The translations under genes and the position numbers were made by a program. A DNA stretch of 64,000 nt. It comes from Dolichospermum sp. DET69 (GTDB lineage Bacteria; Cyanobacteriota; Cyanobacteriia; Cyanobacteriales; Nostocaceae). Below, in pieces: positions 37,158-45,088 of the stretch (position 1 is the stretch's first letter; the number at the start of each line of letters is the position of its first letter). Location: the NCBI GenBank assembly GCA_017355425.1, contig CP070233.1:2831501-2895500 (forward strand), read 5' to 3'. Below the pieces are notes generated by a model. The model saw nothing but the letters and a program-made list of their open reading frames with translations, did no database searches and had not been told where the DNA came from.

Positions 37158-37955
37158 TCAATCACGGACTTGATCACAAGGAATGGGAAATCCATGATAG
37201 GTTGGATAACCTTGTTCATCAAAAAAATCACCATCTGGAAGAAATACATAACACTGATCAGTTTTCTTGTGATATCCATAACGTTTTTTACTATTTTTAT
37301 TACTACTAGGTACAGAACTATTTAAAACTTTTTGAGCTTCTTCATCTGTTAAATCCATAGGAGTACCTCTTTCCCAATGACCTACAAGATCATGTTTATT
37401 AGAGGAAATCTTATAACAAGGGCATATTTTTCTAGCCTGTTTAATTTCAGTTAAATTATTGATTATTCGAGTTTCTTTGGAATTTGTACCTTCTTGAAAT
37501 TCAACTTCGATATTTTCTTGAACAAAATCAGGATTATTTTGTAAACTAATTAATATTCCTGGAAGTTTAGCAGCACCAGCTAATGAACTCGATGAAACAT
37601 CTTTTTGTTGATAAAAACATTGACAATCATCTATTAAATATTTATAATCTGTATCTATATAAGGTCCCTTACTTAAAAGCTTAAGTAAAATTTCTAGTTT
37701 TGTTTGTTTCTTTGTTTCTTCATCTGTTTGTACGTTTGATTTTTGCCCTTTAATTTGGCTAAAAAGCCATTCGCGTACCGTTAAATTTAAACATAGTTTT
37801 TGATAAGTAAAACTACTATGAGTTAGGATTGGATCATCATTTGCAATATCCTTTATCTCATAAATAATTTCAAGAATATTATTCATTAATTCATCTGCTT
37901 CGTATTTATTTATAGCTTGTCCAATAAAAGAAAGCTCATTAATTAAAAAGTGCAT
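37158..37955 (-). CDS. Unknown third protein of the DUF262/ATPase operon
   Basis: 265 residues with no family that I can name. Residues 1-110 are helical; residues 110-175 contain SSSSLAGAAKLPGIL and IEVEFQEGT; the last 95 residues hold CPCYKI, LVGHWERGTP, LTDEEAQKVLNSS and RYGYHKKTDQCYVF..GYPTYHGFPIP. That tail looks like a small separate domain with five cysteines and several aromatic and histidine residues, possibly an effector. It follows the ATPase gene by 17 bp on the same strand, as part of a three-gene operon. Not seen elsewhere in the window. Confidence 0.75.
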   Translation of the reverse strand: MHFLINELSFIGQAINKYEADELMNNILEIIYEIKDIANDDPILTHSSFTYQKLCLNLTVREWLFSQIKGQKSNVQTDEETKKQTKLEILLKLLSKGPYIDTDYKYLIDDCQCFYQQKDVSSSSLAGAAKLPGILISLQNNPDFVQENIEVEFQEGTNSKETRIINNLTEIKQARKICPCYKISSNKHDLVGHWERGTPMDLTDEEAQKVLNSSVPSSNKNSKKRYGYHKKTDQCYVFLPDGDFFDEQGYPTYHGFPIPCDQVRD

Positions 37956-37972
37956 TGATGGTAGAACCTCGT

Positions 37973-39070
37973 TTATAGTAAATCCATTAAATCTTTTTCA
38001 GCTTGATCAAAAAAGCCATCAGGCCATTTATCAATTCCCCCGCTTTGATAAATTCTGGGAGTAATAATTTCTGTGGTTGGTTGTCCTTTTTTTAAATACC
38101 TTTCAAAATAGTTAATTTGCACTTTCTCAGCATCAAGTTTCTTATGACGTACTGCTTTACGAATACCATTGAGAACATGATCACTATGAGTTTCTAAGAT
38201 TATTTGAATACCACAATTTGCTGCCAAAGCAATTAATTCTCCCATCTTAGATTGTCCTCTAGGATGGAGATGAGCTTCTGGATTTTCTAACAAAATCAAT
38301 GTATCTGAAGTAGCAGATAATATAGCTACAATAATCGGTAAAGTATAGGTAATTCCAAAACCTACATTAGTTGAACGATAGGAATTATTGTCTTCATAAG
38401 AATATTGTAAATTAACTAAATCCATTGCTGAATGCAATTCTATATCAACTCTTGTTCCAGGACTGATTTCTCCAAGCCAAGCTTCAACTTGATTTCTTAA
38501 ATTATCAGACTTTATTAATTCATGTGATAGTTGATTATGTGGAATTTTTGTAAATTCATTTATAGATAAAAAATGAGCAGTAAATTCACCTTGACTTCCA
38601 ATCTGTTGATGTTGTTTGACTTGAAAATCAGACATTTGGAAATAATTTCTAGGTGCTATTCTTTCTGCTTTTAAGTAATGAAATTTATCTGTAAAAAGAC
38701 TTGAATTATAAATTTCCACATCAGCATTTGATAATGAAGATATTTGCATTACATCTGATTGACTATCATAATTGAAAACCCAAGTACCTTTAATATTATT
38801 ATTCATGAAAATTTCAAAAGTGATTGAATCTTCCTTTGCTCTCTTACAAAGAGCATCTTTGGCTGTGCCTATAGAGACTAAATCACCATTTAGTGCTAAA
38901 CCTACATTATCTAATAAATTCTGTTGAGAGGATTGACGTAGTAGTAATAGAGATTGAAGTAAGGAAGATTTACCAGTGCTATTTAGTCCAGCAAGTAATG
39001 TTAATGGTTTTAAAGAAAAAGACTGATTTTCAAATGGTTTAAAATTTTTTAAAGTCAAAGAACTTAACAT
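37973..39070 (-). CDS. AAA ATPase of the DUF3696/OLD-like class
   Basis: A 365-residue ABC/SMC-type ATPase. MLSSLTLKNFKPFENQSF is the typical first strand, GLNSTGKSSLLQSLLLLRQ is Walker A at about residue 30, and ENPEAHLHPRGQSKMGEL is the signature/Walker B segment at about residue 262 (LILLENPEAHLHP), followed by IILETHSDHVLNGIRKA, the switch region. The C-terminus (SGGIDKWPDGFFDQAEKDL) is the DUF3696-type ending. There is no TOPRIM domain. It overlaps the DUF262 gene by 7 bp, showing translational coupling. Confidence 0.9.
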   Translation of the reverse strand: MLSSLTLKNFKPFENQSFSLKPLTLLAGLNSTGKSSLLQSLLLLRQSSQQNLLDNVGLALNGDLVSIGTAKDALCKRAKEDSITFEIFMNNNIKGTWVFNYDSQSDVMQISSLSNADVEIYNSSLFTDKFHYLKAERIAPRNYFQMSDFQVKQHQQIGSQGEFTAHFLSINEFTKIPHNQLSHELIKSDNLRNQVEAWLGEISPGTRVDIELHSAMDLVNLQYSYEDNNSYRSTNVGFGITYTLPIIVAILSATSDTLILLENPEAHLHPRGQSKMGELIALAANCGIQIILETHSDHVLNGIRKAVRHKKLDAEKVQINYFERYLKKGQPTTEIITPRIYQSGGIDKWPDGFFDQAEKDLMDLL

Positions 39071-40203
39071 GATAAAACCTCTTGAACTATTTCATTAACT
39101 TTTTCAAAACGATACTGAACTTTACTCGATGCTTGAGATACCGATTTCAGGAAATCAGGATCTTCTGCCATTTTTTGTTTAAATTTATCGTTCAAAATTT
39201 CTTGATGATTGATTAATTTTTCAATATCTTGAGAATTCAATTTACCGAAAGTAACTGACCATGCTTCAAAAAGAGATTTATTAACAGGTGATCTTTGAGA
39301 TTTAGATTTACGAAAAGCGAAATCTCCAAAAATATCATAACTTGCCCTCATTGCTATATTAAAATTATGTTCTATTTTTTCTATTAACTTATAATCTATT
39401 TTATTTAATTGTTTCATTGACTCATATAAAAAATATTTGCGTCCTTTGCGGACTGGATAATCTTCATACTTATTTAAAGTAAAAGCTATAAAGCCGAGTA
39501 TAAATTCATGGTCATCCATCCGTTGTTTTTTCTTTGGACTTAAATTTGTTACTCTTTTAAATTCTGGTAAATTAGCTAGTTTTTTCAGAATTTCTATTGC
39601 TTGTCCAGGGTTCATTGCTTGACGAAGTTCTTGAGGATTAAGAGGCAATCCTCCAGTGTTAACTCTTTCAAAAATATTATATTTTACTTCAGAAGGAGTT
39701 CCAGGTTCAATTAGATAAACTGTTAATTCAGTTTCATCTATTCGTCTTTGATAATGACGAGGTAAATCATCATATTTATTCTTTTCTAAGTCTGTTAAAA
39801 ATTGTAATCCTGTTAATTTGAGAGATTTATCTATAATAAAACTTTTGAATGTACTAATTCTTTGTAAACCATCTATAATAATCCATTTATCATCATCCGT
39901 TGCATCTATATAAAATGCTGGAAGTGGAATCCGAATTAAAAGAGATTCAATTAAGCGACTTTTAGCTTTAGGTGTCCAAATATCAGATTGTCGCTGAAAA
40001 TCAGTAGCTAAATCAATTTCATCATGTTGAATTCTTTTAAGTAGCAGATCCATTGTCATAGGTTTAGTTTTAACCCTAATCTTTGTTGGATCAAATGGTT
40101 CTAGATTTTCATCTTCATCTTGTTCAAAATTAGAATCTTCATCTAATTCATTTTCTTGATCTAATAATTCCATCTGTTGATTATTGAGTTTATTTGTTAC
40201 CAT
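39064..40203 (-). CDS. DUF262 (ParB/Srx-fold) protein
   Basis: A 379-residue protein. After an acidic N-terminus (QENELDEDSNFEQDEDENLE) the DUF262 domain runs from about residue 45: DLATDFQRQSDIWTPKAKSRLIESLLI, IPLPAFYID and the nucleotide-binding IIDGLQRISTFKSF motif (DG-x-QR type). A helical second half has NTGGLPLNPQELRQAMNPG and runs to the C-terminus; I see no DUF1524 HNH nuclease. DUF262 proteins are often DNA-targeting or NTP-sensing parts of phage-defence systems. It is first in its operon. Confidence 0.88.
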   Translation of the reverse strand: MVTNKLNNQQMELLDQENELDEDSNFEQDEDENLEPFDPTKIRVKTKPMTMDLLLKRIQHDEIDLATDFQRQSDIWTPKAKSRLIESLLIRIPLPAFYIDATDDDKWIIIDGLQRISTFKSFIIDKSLKLTGLQFLTDLEKNKYDDLPRHYQRRIDETELTVYLIEPGTPSEVKYNIFERVNTGGLPLNPQELRQAMNPGQAIEILKKLANLPEFKRVTNLSPKKKQRMDDHEFILGFIAFTLNKYEDYPVRKGRKYFLYESMKQLNKIDYKLIEKIEHNFNIAMRASYDIFGDFAFRKSKSQRSPVNKSLFEAWSVTFGKLNSQDIEKLINHQEILNDKFKQKMAEDPDFLKSVSQASSKVQYRFEKVNEIVQEVLSC

Positions 40204-40343
40204 TATGACAACTATTTCTAAAAATTTACTTAGGCAGAATTAGATATCATTAAATCATAATAACAAACAAATTATCTAGGCGTTGATTGAATAGAATTGT
40301 CAACGACTTATGAACAGTAAGAGAACTCCATAAAAAAGATGAA

Positions 40344-40445
40344 CCAATCTTGTGGGATGGGCATCTTGCCCGTCCTAATATTATTAGCAGGCAAGATGCC
40401 TGCACCACAAGAAATTTTGGGGTATTTTTTTATTTGGAAGTCTCT
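40344..40445. repeat. 102-bp interspersed element, copy 2
   Basis: Inverted relative to 20548-20649 and nearly identical over the whole length. It lies upstream of the DUF262 operon, filling a good part of the 375-bp gap 40204-40578. The palindromic core could fold as a hairpin. An apparent ORF through it is not a gene. Confidence 0.8.
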
Positions 40446-40578
40446 AATCTCACTTAGTTGTGAAAGTTTTATTAAATTGGCTATCGCAGCCAAACGCATC
40501 TAAATTAAATTAGACGTAACAAATCAGGATTTAGCAATGCTAAACCCTGAGCGACTCCTGAATTTTTGCCTAAAATTG

Positions 40579-40791
40579 TTAGGCTTCGTCGTAAGCCTCT
40601 AAATCTAAGAGGTGGATATAGGCTTCAACTAACTCTGGACGCTGAAAAGCAATTGCCCGCAGTAGATGCCAATCATTCAAACCCTCAAAAGCATTACTAT
40701 AATTATCTAGTTCCAGACGTGTAGCCAAATCCCTTACCTCTGTTGTCGTCATAGCAGAAATTTCTGTTTTGGAAATGCTTAGAGTTTTCAT
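40579..40791 (-). CDS. Small protein downstream of the orphan omega RNA
   Basis: 70 residues, soluble, mostly helical: ISKTEISAMTTTEVRDLATRL, NAFEGLNDWHLLRAIAFQRP and ELVEAYIHLLDLEAYDEA. I do not recognise it. On the minus strand it occupies the position, relative to the omega RNA at 40941-41092, that iscB has relative to the omega RNA at 53980-54130. A CTCAGTCCCTTTAGGGCTGAG hairpin lies just upstream (40815-40835). It may be unrelated to the RNA. Confidence 0.55.
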   Translation of the reverse strand: MKTLSISKTEISAMTTTEVRDLATRLELDNYSNAFEGLNDWHLLRAIAFQRPELVEAYIHLLDLEAYDEA

Positions 40792-40940
40792 AAGACCTCG
40801 CGGTATGCGGGAAACTCAGTCCCTTTAGGGCTGAGAGGGAAGTGACACGGGCGGTTTTAACCGCATTGAATCTTAAATTTTAGTCAGGTTTTTTGATTGG
40901 AAACCTGAAAAACCAACTCCCATTTCTGGGGTAATGTTAG

Positions 40941-41092
40941 CTTCGACCAGTTATAAGAGCTTGTTTTGCTGGCAACACTGTTCCAGTGACCTTAGAACTG
41001 TTTAATCACAAGCGACAGAGCAGGGAACTAGCTTCGCATTCCGGGGTGTCGTGACTCAAATAACGGCTACCTATTTCTAGGTGGTCTGGTCA
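40941..41092 (-). ncRNA. Orphan IscB-type omega RNA (HEARO-like)
   Basis: Sequence here aligns closely with the RNA upstream of iscB at 53980-54130 and in the same orientation: shared blocks, on the plus strand, are AGCTTGTT, TGTTTAATCA, CGACAGAGCA, GGAACTAGC, GGTGTC, TGACT-AAATAACGG and GGTGGTCTGGT. No IscB-like ORF follows. The presumed 5' guide would be aaatcaaacaagctgtactg (minus sense), next to GACCAGACCACC. The RNA is flanked by direct repeats of CTCAGTCCCTTTAGGGCTG (40815-40833 and 41121-41139). Identification by comparison within the window plus recollection of HEARO RNAs. Confidence 0.75.
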
Positions 41093-41295
41093 GTACAGCT
41101 TGTTTGATTTCTCTTGCAAGCTCAGTCCCTTTAGGGCTGGGTTACTGACAATGCTTGCCCCTCCCTTTTGCAGAGCTTACATTCAGCTTAGGGTGGAGTT
41201 GTTTCCACCTGTTCTATCTTACTCATTAATGAGCATTAAATTTGTAAAAATTCTTCTGAATTCTACCGAATTTTATAAATTTTTTGTAACTTTAG

Positions 41296-41922
41296 CTAAC
41301 CAATTGTGTTGATAACAAAAGTTCGTAGCACTTCTAACATTTGTAAATTAATTTCATGTCCCATGGCAAATTCATGATATTCCACTGCTACTCCTAGAGA
41401 TTTTGCCACGTCTCTCGACTTAATCGCCGCTTGCAGAGGAACAACTTCATCCTGTGTACCGTGCATGATTAATGTAGGCGGAAAATTGCCTTGATTCAGC
41501 GTTGCCACAGCAGGATGTAAATACCCACTCATTACCACTAAACCAGCTAAGGGTAAGCTTAATCCTACATCTAAAGTCATCGCTCCACCTTGAGAAAATC
41601 CGCTCAAAATCGTGCGTGATAACGGCACACCTGTATTACTTTCTAAAGATTTCAACCAATCTATGAGTAATTGTTTACTTTCTGTTAGTCCATCATACAT
41701 ATTTTCTGCCCGCAGGTCATACCATGCCCTACCCATATCACCATGAGGATAAGGATAGGGGGCATTTGGCAGCAGAAATTCGTACTCAGGTAAATTGACA
41801 TGAGGTATTAAAGATGCTACATCCTGAGCATTTGCACCCCAACCATGTAAAGTGACGATTAAAGCATCCGGTGCTTGTCCTGTGGGTGGAGAAACCCTGA
41901 TAAAGTCTAATGTTTGAGTCAT
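41296..41922 (-). CDS. Alpha/beta hydrolase, carboxylesterase/phospholipase family
   Basis: A 208-residue cytoplasmic esterase of the EstB/acyl-protein-thioesterase type. LIVTLHGWGANAQDVASL is the oxyanion strand, GFSQGGAMTLDVGL is the nucleophile elbow (Ser near residue 108), GTQDEVVPLQ carries the catalytic Asp and FAMGHEINLQ the His. The triad is complete and the length is normal. It likely acts on short acyl esters; the natural substrate is unknown. It stands alone. Confidence 0.92.
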   Translation of the reverse strand: MTQTLDFIRVSPPTGQAPDALIVTLHGWGANAQDVASLIPHVNLPEYEFLLPNAPYPYPHGDMGRAWYDLRAENMYDGLTESKQLLIDWLKSLESNTGVPLSRTILSGFSQGGAMTLDVGLSLPLAGLVVMSGYLHPAVATLNQGNFPPTLIMHGTQDEVVPLQAAIKSRDVAKSLGVAVEYHEFAMGHEINLQMLEVLRTFVINTIG

Positions 41923-42015
41923 GAGTAATTGAGTTAAAAATTCAAACAGATACAGTATACCGCGTCTTAATCTAGTACATATTTCTCAACTTTTTTAGCT
42001 GTTCTGAATGTTTCT

Positions 42016-43161
42016 TTATAATCGTTTCCAAGTAAGTTCTTTACTAACTTCATCCCATTTCCAGCGCAATAAATGGGCGGGTTGATTAGCGGCAAATATT
42101 GGTAAATTAATAGCTTGTCTGGGTGCGTCTGTAGCTAGACTAATGGCGGTTTCTACATCACAAATCCCCCACTTCACCAAATTTTGTACTCCCACTAATA
42201 AGGGTAGGGTTGTTCCCGTTAAAGTCCCATCTTGTAATCTGGCTGTACCATTGATTACTTCAATTTGTCGGTTATCCCAAGGATAAATCCCATCAGGTAG
42301 TCCTAAAGGTGCAAGGGCATCACTAACAATAAATAACCCTTCACTGGCACGCAGAAGAATTTTTAATATCATCGGATCAACGTGCTGACCATCGGCAATA
42401 AAAGCACAGAAGACATGAGGATCGTTCATGGCTGCACCTAATAACCCTGGTTCACGGTGGTGTAAGGGTGGCATAGCATTGAAGGCGTGGGTGATCATTG
42501 TTGCCCCTTGAGCAAAGGCTGCTTGGGCTTCGGCTGCGGTGGCTTGAGAATGTCCTAAGCTGACAGTAATTCCCAAGGAACGTAAATAAGGGATCACTTT
42601 ACCTGTGCTATCTAATTCTGGTGCTAGGGTGATGACTTTGACTAGATGGGCATAGTCACCTAGTACCCGTTTAACTTGATCAAGGGTGAGAGGCAGAAGA
42701 TATTCGGCTGGATGTGCGCCGCGTTTGTAGTAGTTTAAGAATGGACCTTCGAGATGGACTCCCAGAATTTGGGCAGATGTATCAGAATTGGGGGTATAAT
42801 TAGCTAATATAGCAAGCGATCGCTGAATATTTTCGATAGAGGTTGTCACTAAGGTTGGTAAATAACCATCAACTCCTGCTTCCCAGAGAAATGAGGAGAT
42901 TTTTGGTAACATATAGGAGTTTTCTGCTGTTAATTCAGGAAATGCTAACCCCAGTCCACCATTAATTTGTAAATCTACACCACCTAAAGAAATCCAGTCT
43001 CCAGCCACATCTGAAACTTGTAACTCCTGTGGTACAAATTTTCCCCATGCTGTATTCATGGGCATAATTTGCTCAATTATGCCTTCTTGGTTGACTAAGA
43101 TTCTCTGTAAATCTTGATAACCGGGTACTTTTGCATTGATAATATCTACATTTGCCAGCAT
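42016..43161 (-). CDS. nagA: N-acetylglucosamine-6-phosphate deacetylase
   Basis: This enzyme removes acetate from GlcNAc-6-P in amino-sugar recycling. The amidohydrolase motifs are in place: QINGGLGLAFPE, VHLEGPFLN..GAHP (about residue 138), VSLGHSQATAAEA (about 205), THAFNAMPPLHHREPG (about 222) and the catalytic VSDALAPLG (about 285). The 381-residue length is right. It has no nagB neighbour. It lies divergent from purE, with 83 bp between the two starts, where a TTCCCTG run lies. Confidence 0.93.
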   Translation of the reverse strand: MLANVDIINAKVPGYQDLQRILVNQEGIIEQIMPMNTAWGKFVPQELQVSDVAGDWISLGGVDLQINGGLGLAFPELTAENSYMLPKISSFLWEAGVDGYLPTLVTTSIENIQRSLAILANYTPNSDTSAQILGVHLEGPFLNYYKRGAHPAEYLLPLTLDQVKRVLGDYAHLVKVITLAPELDSTGKVIPYLRSLGITVSLGHSQATAAEAQAAFAQGATMITHAFNAMPPLHHREPGLLGAAMNDPHVFCAFIADGQHVDPMILKILLRASEGLFIVSDALAPLGLPDGIYPWDNRQIEVINGTARLQDGTLTGTTLPLLVGVQNLVKWGICDVETAISLATDAPRQAINLPIFAANQPAHLLRWKWDEVSKELTWKRL

Positions 43162-43244
43162 GGGTGTTATTTTAGTCAGTTGTTAGTTGTTAGTTGTCAT
43201 TGGTAAACTTCTTACCTGTTCCCTGTTCCCTATTCCCTAATTGT

Positions 43245-43757
43245 ATGAGTCTCGAAATTGGTATTATTATGGGTAGCGATTCCGATTTGCCTACCATGAA
43301 GGATGCGATCGCTATTTGCGAAGAATTTGGTATTGTATGTGAAGTTGCCATTGTCTCTGCCCATCGTACCCCAGAACGGATGGTTGAATATGCAAAAACT
43401 GCACATCAACGCGGGATTAAAGTAATTATTGCTGGTGCTGGTGGTGCGGCTCATCTCCCTGGTATGGTAGCATCTTTAACTCCTTTACCTGTGATTGGTG
43501 TTCCTGTCGCTACTCGAAATTTACAAGGTGTGGATTCTTTATATTCTATAGTGCAAATGCCAGCAGGAATACCCGTCGCGACTGTCGCCATTGGTAATGC
43601 GAAAAATGCTGGACTTTTGGCTGTGCAAATTCTCGCCACGTACCAACCGGAATTACTCCAAAAAGTTCAGGCTTATCGGCAAAGTCTATGTAATATGGTC
43701 ATGGAAAAGCAAATAAAATTAGATCAGCTTGGATATGAACAATATTTGCAGCAATAG
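43245..43757 (+). CDS. purE: N5-carboxyaminoimidazole ribonucleotide mutase
   Basis: Purine synthesis enzyme converting N5-CAIR to [21 protein letters not shown] is the phosphate-binding start, [16 protein letters not shown] holds the catalytic His, and [15 protein letters not shown] and [22 protein letters not shown] are the family core. The start is set at 43245 (MSLEIGI); the open frame extends 17 codons upstream through repeat DNA (TTCCCTG heptamers), which is not part of the family. The resulting 170 residues are typical. A HIP1 site is near the start. Confidence 0.95.
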   Translation: MSLEIGIIMGSDSDLPTMKDAIAICEEFGIVCEVAIVSAHRTPERMVEYAKTAHQRGIKVIIAGAGGAAHLPGMVASLTPLPVIGVPVATRNLQGVDSLYSIVQMPAGIPVATVAIGNAKNAGLLAVQILATYQPELLQKVQAYRQSLCNMVMEKQIKLDQLGYEQYLQQ

Positions 43758-43779
43758 ATATTCATACATTCTGAACTAG

Positions 43780-43914
43780 GCTAGTGCAAGTCGCGGAACC
43801 ATACAGACAAAACCCACCTATTCCTTCAGTCCCGTAAGGGATACGTGGGTTTCAAATTCTTTTAGTCCGCGGCGGTGGACTTTGTTTGTTTAGCTGCGAT
43901 TTATAATCGCCAGG
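43780..43914. repeat. Interspersed repeat, copy 2
   Basis: The same order of blocks as 29237-29340 (CTAGTGCAAGTCGCG, ACAGACAAAACCCACC, CGTGGGTTT, TTAGTCCGCGGCGGTGGACTTTG). The hairpin loop here is longer and contains a TCCCGTAAGGGA stem. It is non-coding and lies between purE and fni. Confidence 0.7.
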
Positions 43915-43957
43915 ACTTGATGCGATAACAAATATAAACATAGCTCTATATTAAGCC

Positions 43958-45004
43958 GTGAACCCTCCTATTAACACCTCAGCTCAAACCCAAAATCGCA
44001 AAGCAGATCACATCCGGATTTGTTTAGAAGATAATGTCCAATCTCCAGAAATCACTACTGGCTTAGAAAAATATCGCTTTACTCATGTTTGTTTACCGGA
44101 ACTTGATGGTAAAGATATTGATGTGAGTACGACTTTTCTGGAAAAACATCTAAATGCACCGTTATTAATTTCCTCCATGACTGGAGGCACAGAACAAGCG
44201 GGAATTATTAACCGTCGTTTGGCTGAAGTCGCCCAAAAATACAAATTAGCAATGGGTGTAGGATCTGTACGAGTAGCGGTGGAAAAACCTCAAGTTGCGG
44301 ATACTTTCGCCGTTCGTAAATATGCGCCTGATATTCTCCTCTTTGCTAACTTAGGCGCGGTGCAGCTTAATTATCAATACGGCATTGATGAATGTTTGCG
44401 AATTATTGATATTACTGAAGCTGATGCTTTGATTTTACACATTAATCCTTTGCAGGAATTTATTCAACCCAGGGGTGATACCAATTTTCTGGGTTTGCTT
44501 GACAAGATTCAGGATTTATGTATTAAGTTGCCAGTTCCTGTAATTGCCAAGGAAGTAGGTAATGGGATTTCAGCGACAATGGCAGAAAAACTCATAGCCG
44601 CTGGAGTTCAAGCTATTGATGTCGCTGGTGCTGGTGGTACGTCTTGGGCTTTGGTTGAAGGTGAACGGGCAGAAACTTCCTTACAGCGGCGGTTAGGGCA
44701 AACATTTGGAGATTGGGGTATACCCACAGCCGATTGTATTACCAGTATTCGGACCCATGATCCCAATATTCCGTTAATTGCTTCCGGGGGCTTACGTCAT
44801 GGTTTAGATGTAGCCAAAGCGATCGCTTTAGGGGCAGATATTGCTGGTTTAGCAATGCCCTTCCTCAAGGCAGCAGCAGTATCCGAAGCGGCTGTAGTAG
44901 AATTAACAGAGATATTAATAGCCGAAATCACCACTGTATTATTTTGTACGGACAACAACAGCTTGTATGATTTAAAGCATTGTCAAAGTTTATACCGGAT
45001 TTAA
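43958..45004 (+). CDS. fni: Type 2 isopentenyl-diphosphate delta-isomerase
   Basis: FMN-dependent enzyme interconverting IPP and DMAPP, needed to balance the isoprenoid precursors for carotenoids, phytol and hopanoids. [15 protein letters not shown] is the start region, then [69 protein letters not shown] and the FMN-phosphate site [21 protein letters not shown]. The start is GTG, 348 residues, family-typical. A HIP1 site is in the gene. The isomerase may also feed any isoprenoid step of the cluster at 47-59 kb, though this is only inference. Confidence 0.95.
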   Translation: MNPPINTSAQTQNRKADHIRICLEDNVQSPEITTGLEKYRFTHVCLPELDGKDIDVSTTFLEKHLNAPLLISSMTGGTEQAGIINRRLAEVAQKYKLAMGVGSVRVAVEKPQVADTFAVRKYAPDILLFANLGAVQLNYQYGIDECLRIIDITEADALILHINPLQEFIQPRGDTNFLGLLDKIQDLCIKLPVPVIAKEVGNGISATMAEKLIAAGVQAIDVAGAGGTSWALVEGERAETSLQRRLGQTFGDWGIPTADCITSIRTHDPNIPLIASGGLRHGLDVAKAIALGADIAGLAMPFLKAAAVSEAAVVELTEILIAEITTVLFCTDNNSLYDLKHCQSLYRI

Positions 45005-45051
45005 TTAAGATCAAGCTACCTGAATTTGGTTTTGTGCTAATAACTAATAAC

Positions 45052-45075
45052 TGGGCGCAGGCCCTGCGCCCCTAC
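45052..45075. repeat. Short palindromic repeat TGGGCGCAGGCCCTGCGCCC
   Basis: A 24-bp unit also present at 27484-27507, followed in both by CTAC. It forms a strong short hairpin between fni and sppA, 13 bp before the sppA start, and may affect read-through or translation. Confidence 0.65.
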
Positions 45076-45088
45076 TAACTAATAACTA

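Noticed and set aside
40308-40499. 63-codon minus-strand ORF upstream of the DUF262 operon
   Set aside because: It is formed by the 102-bp interspersed repeat that also occurs at 20548.
40800-41240. Possible riboswitch or tRNA-like structure
   Set aside because: Similarity to the iscB omega RNA explains the conserved blocks better.
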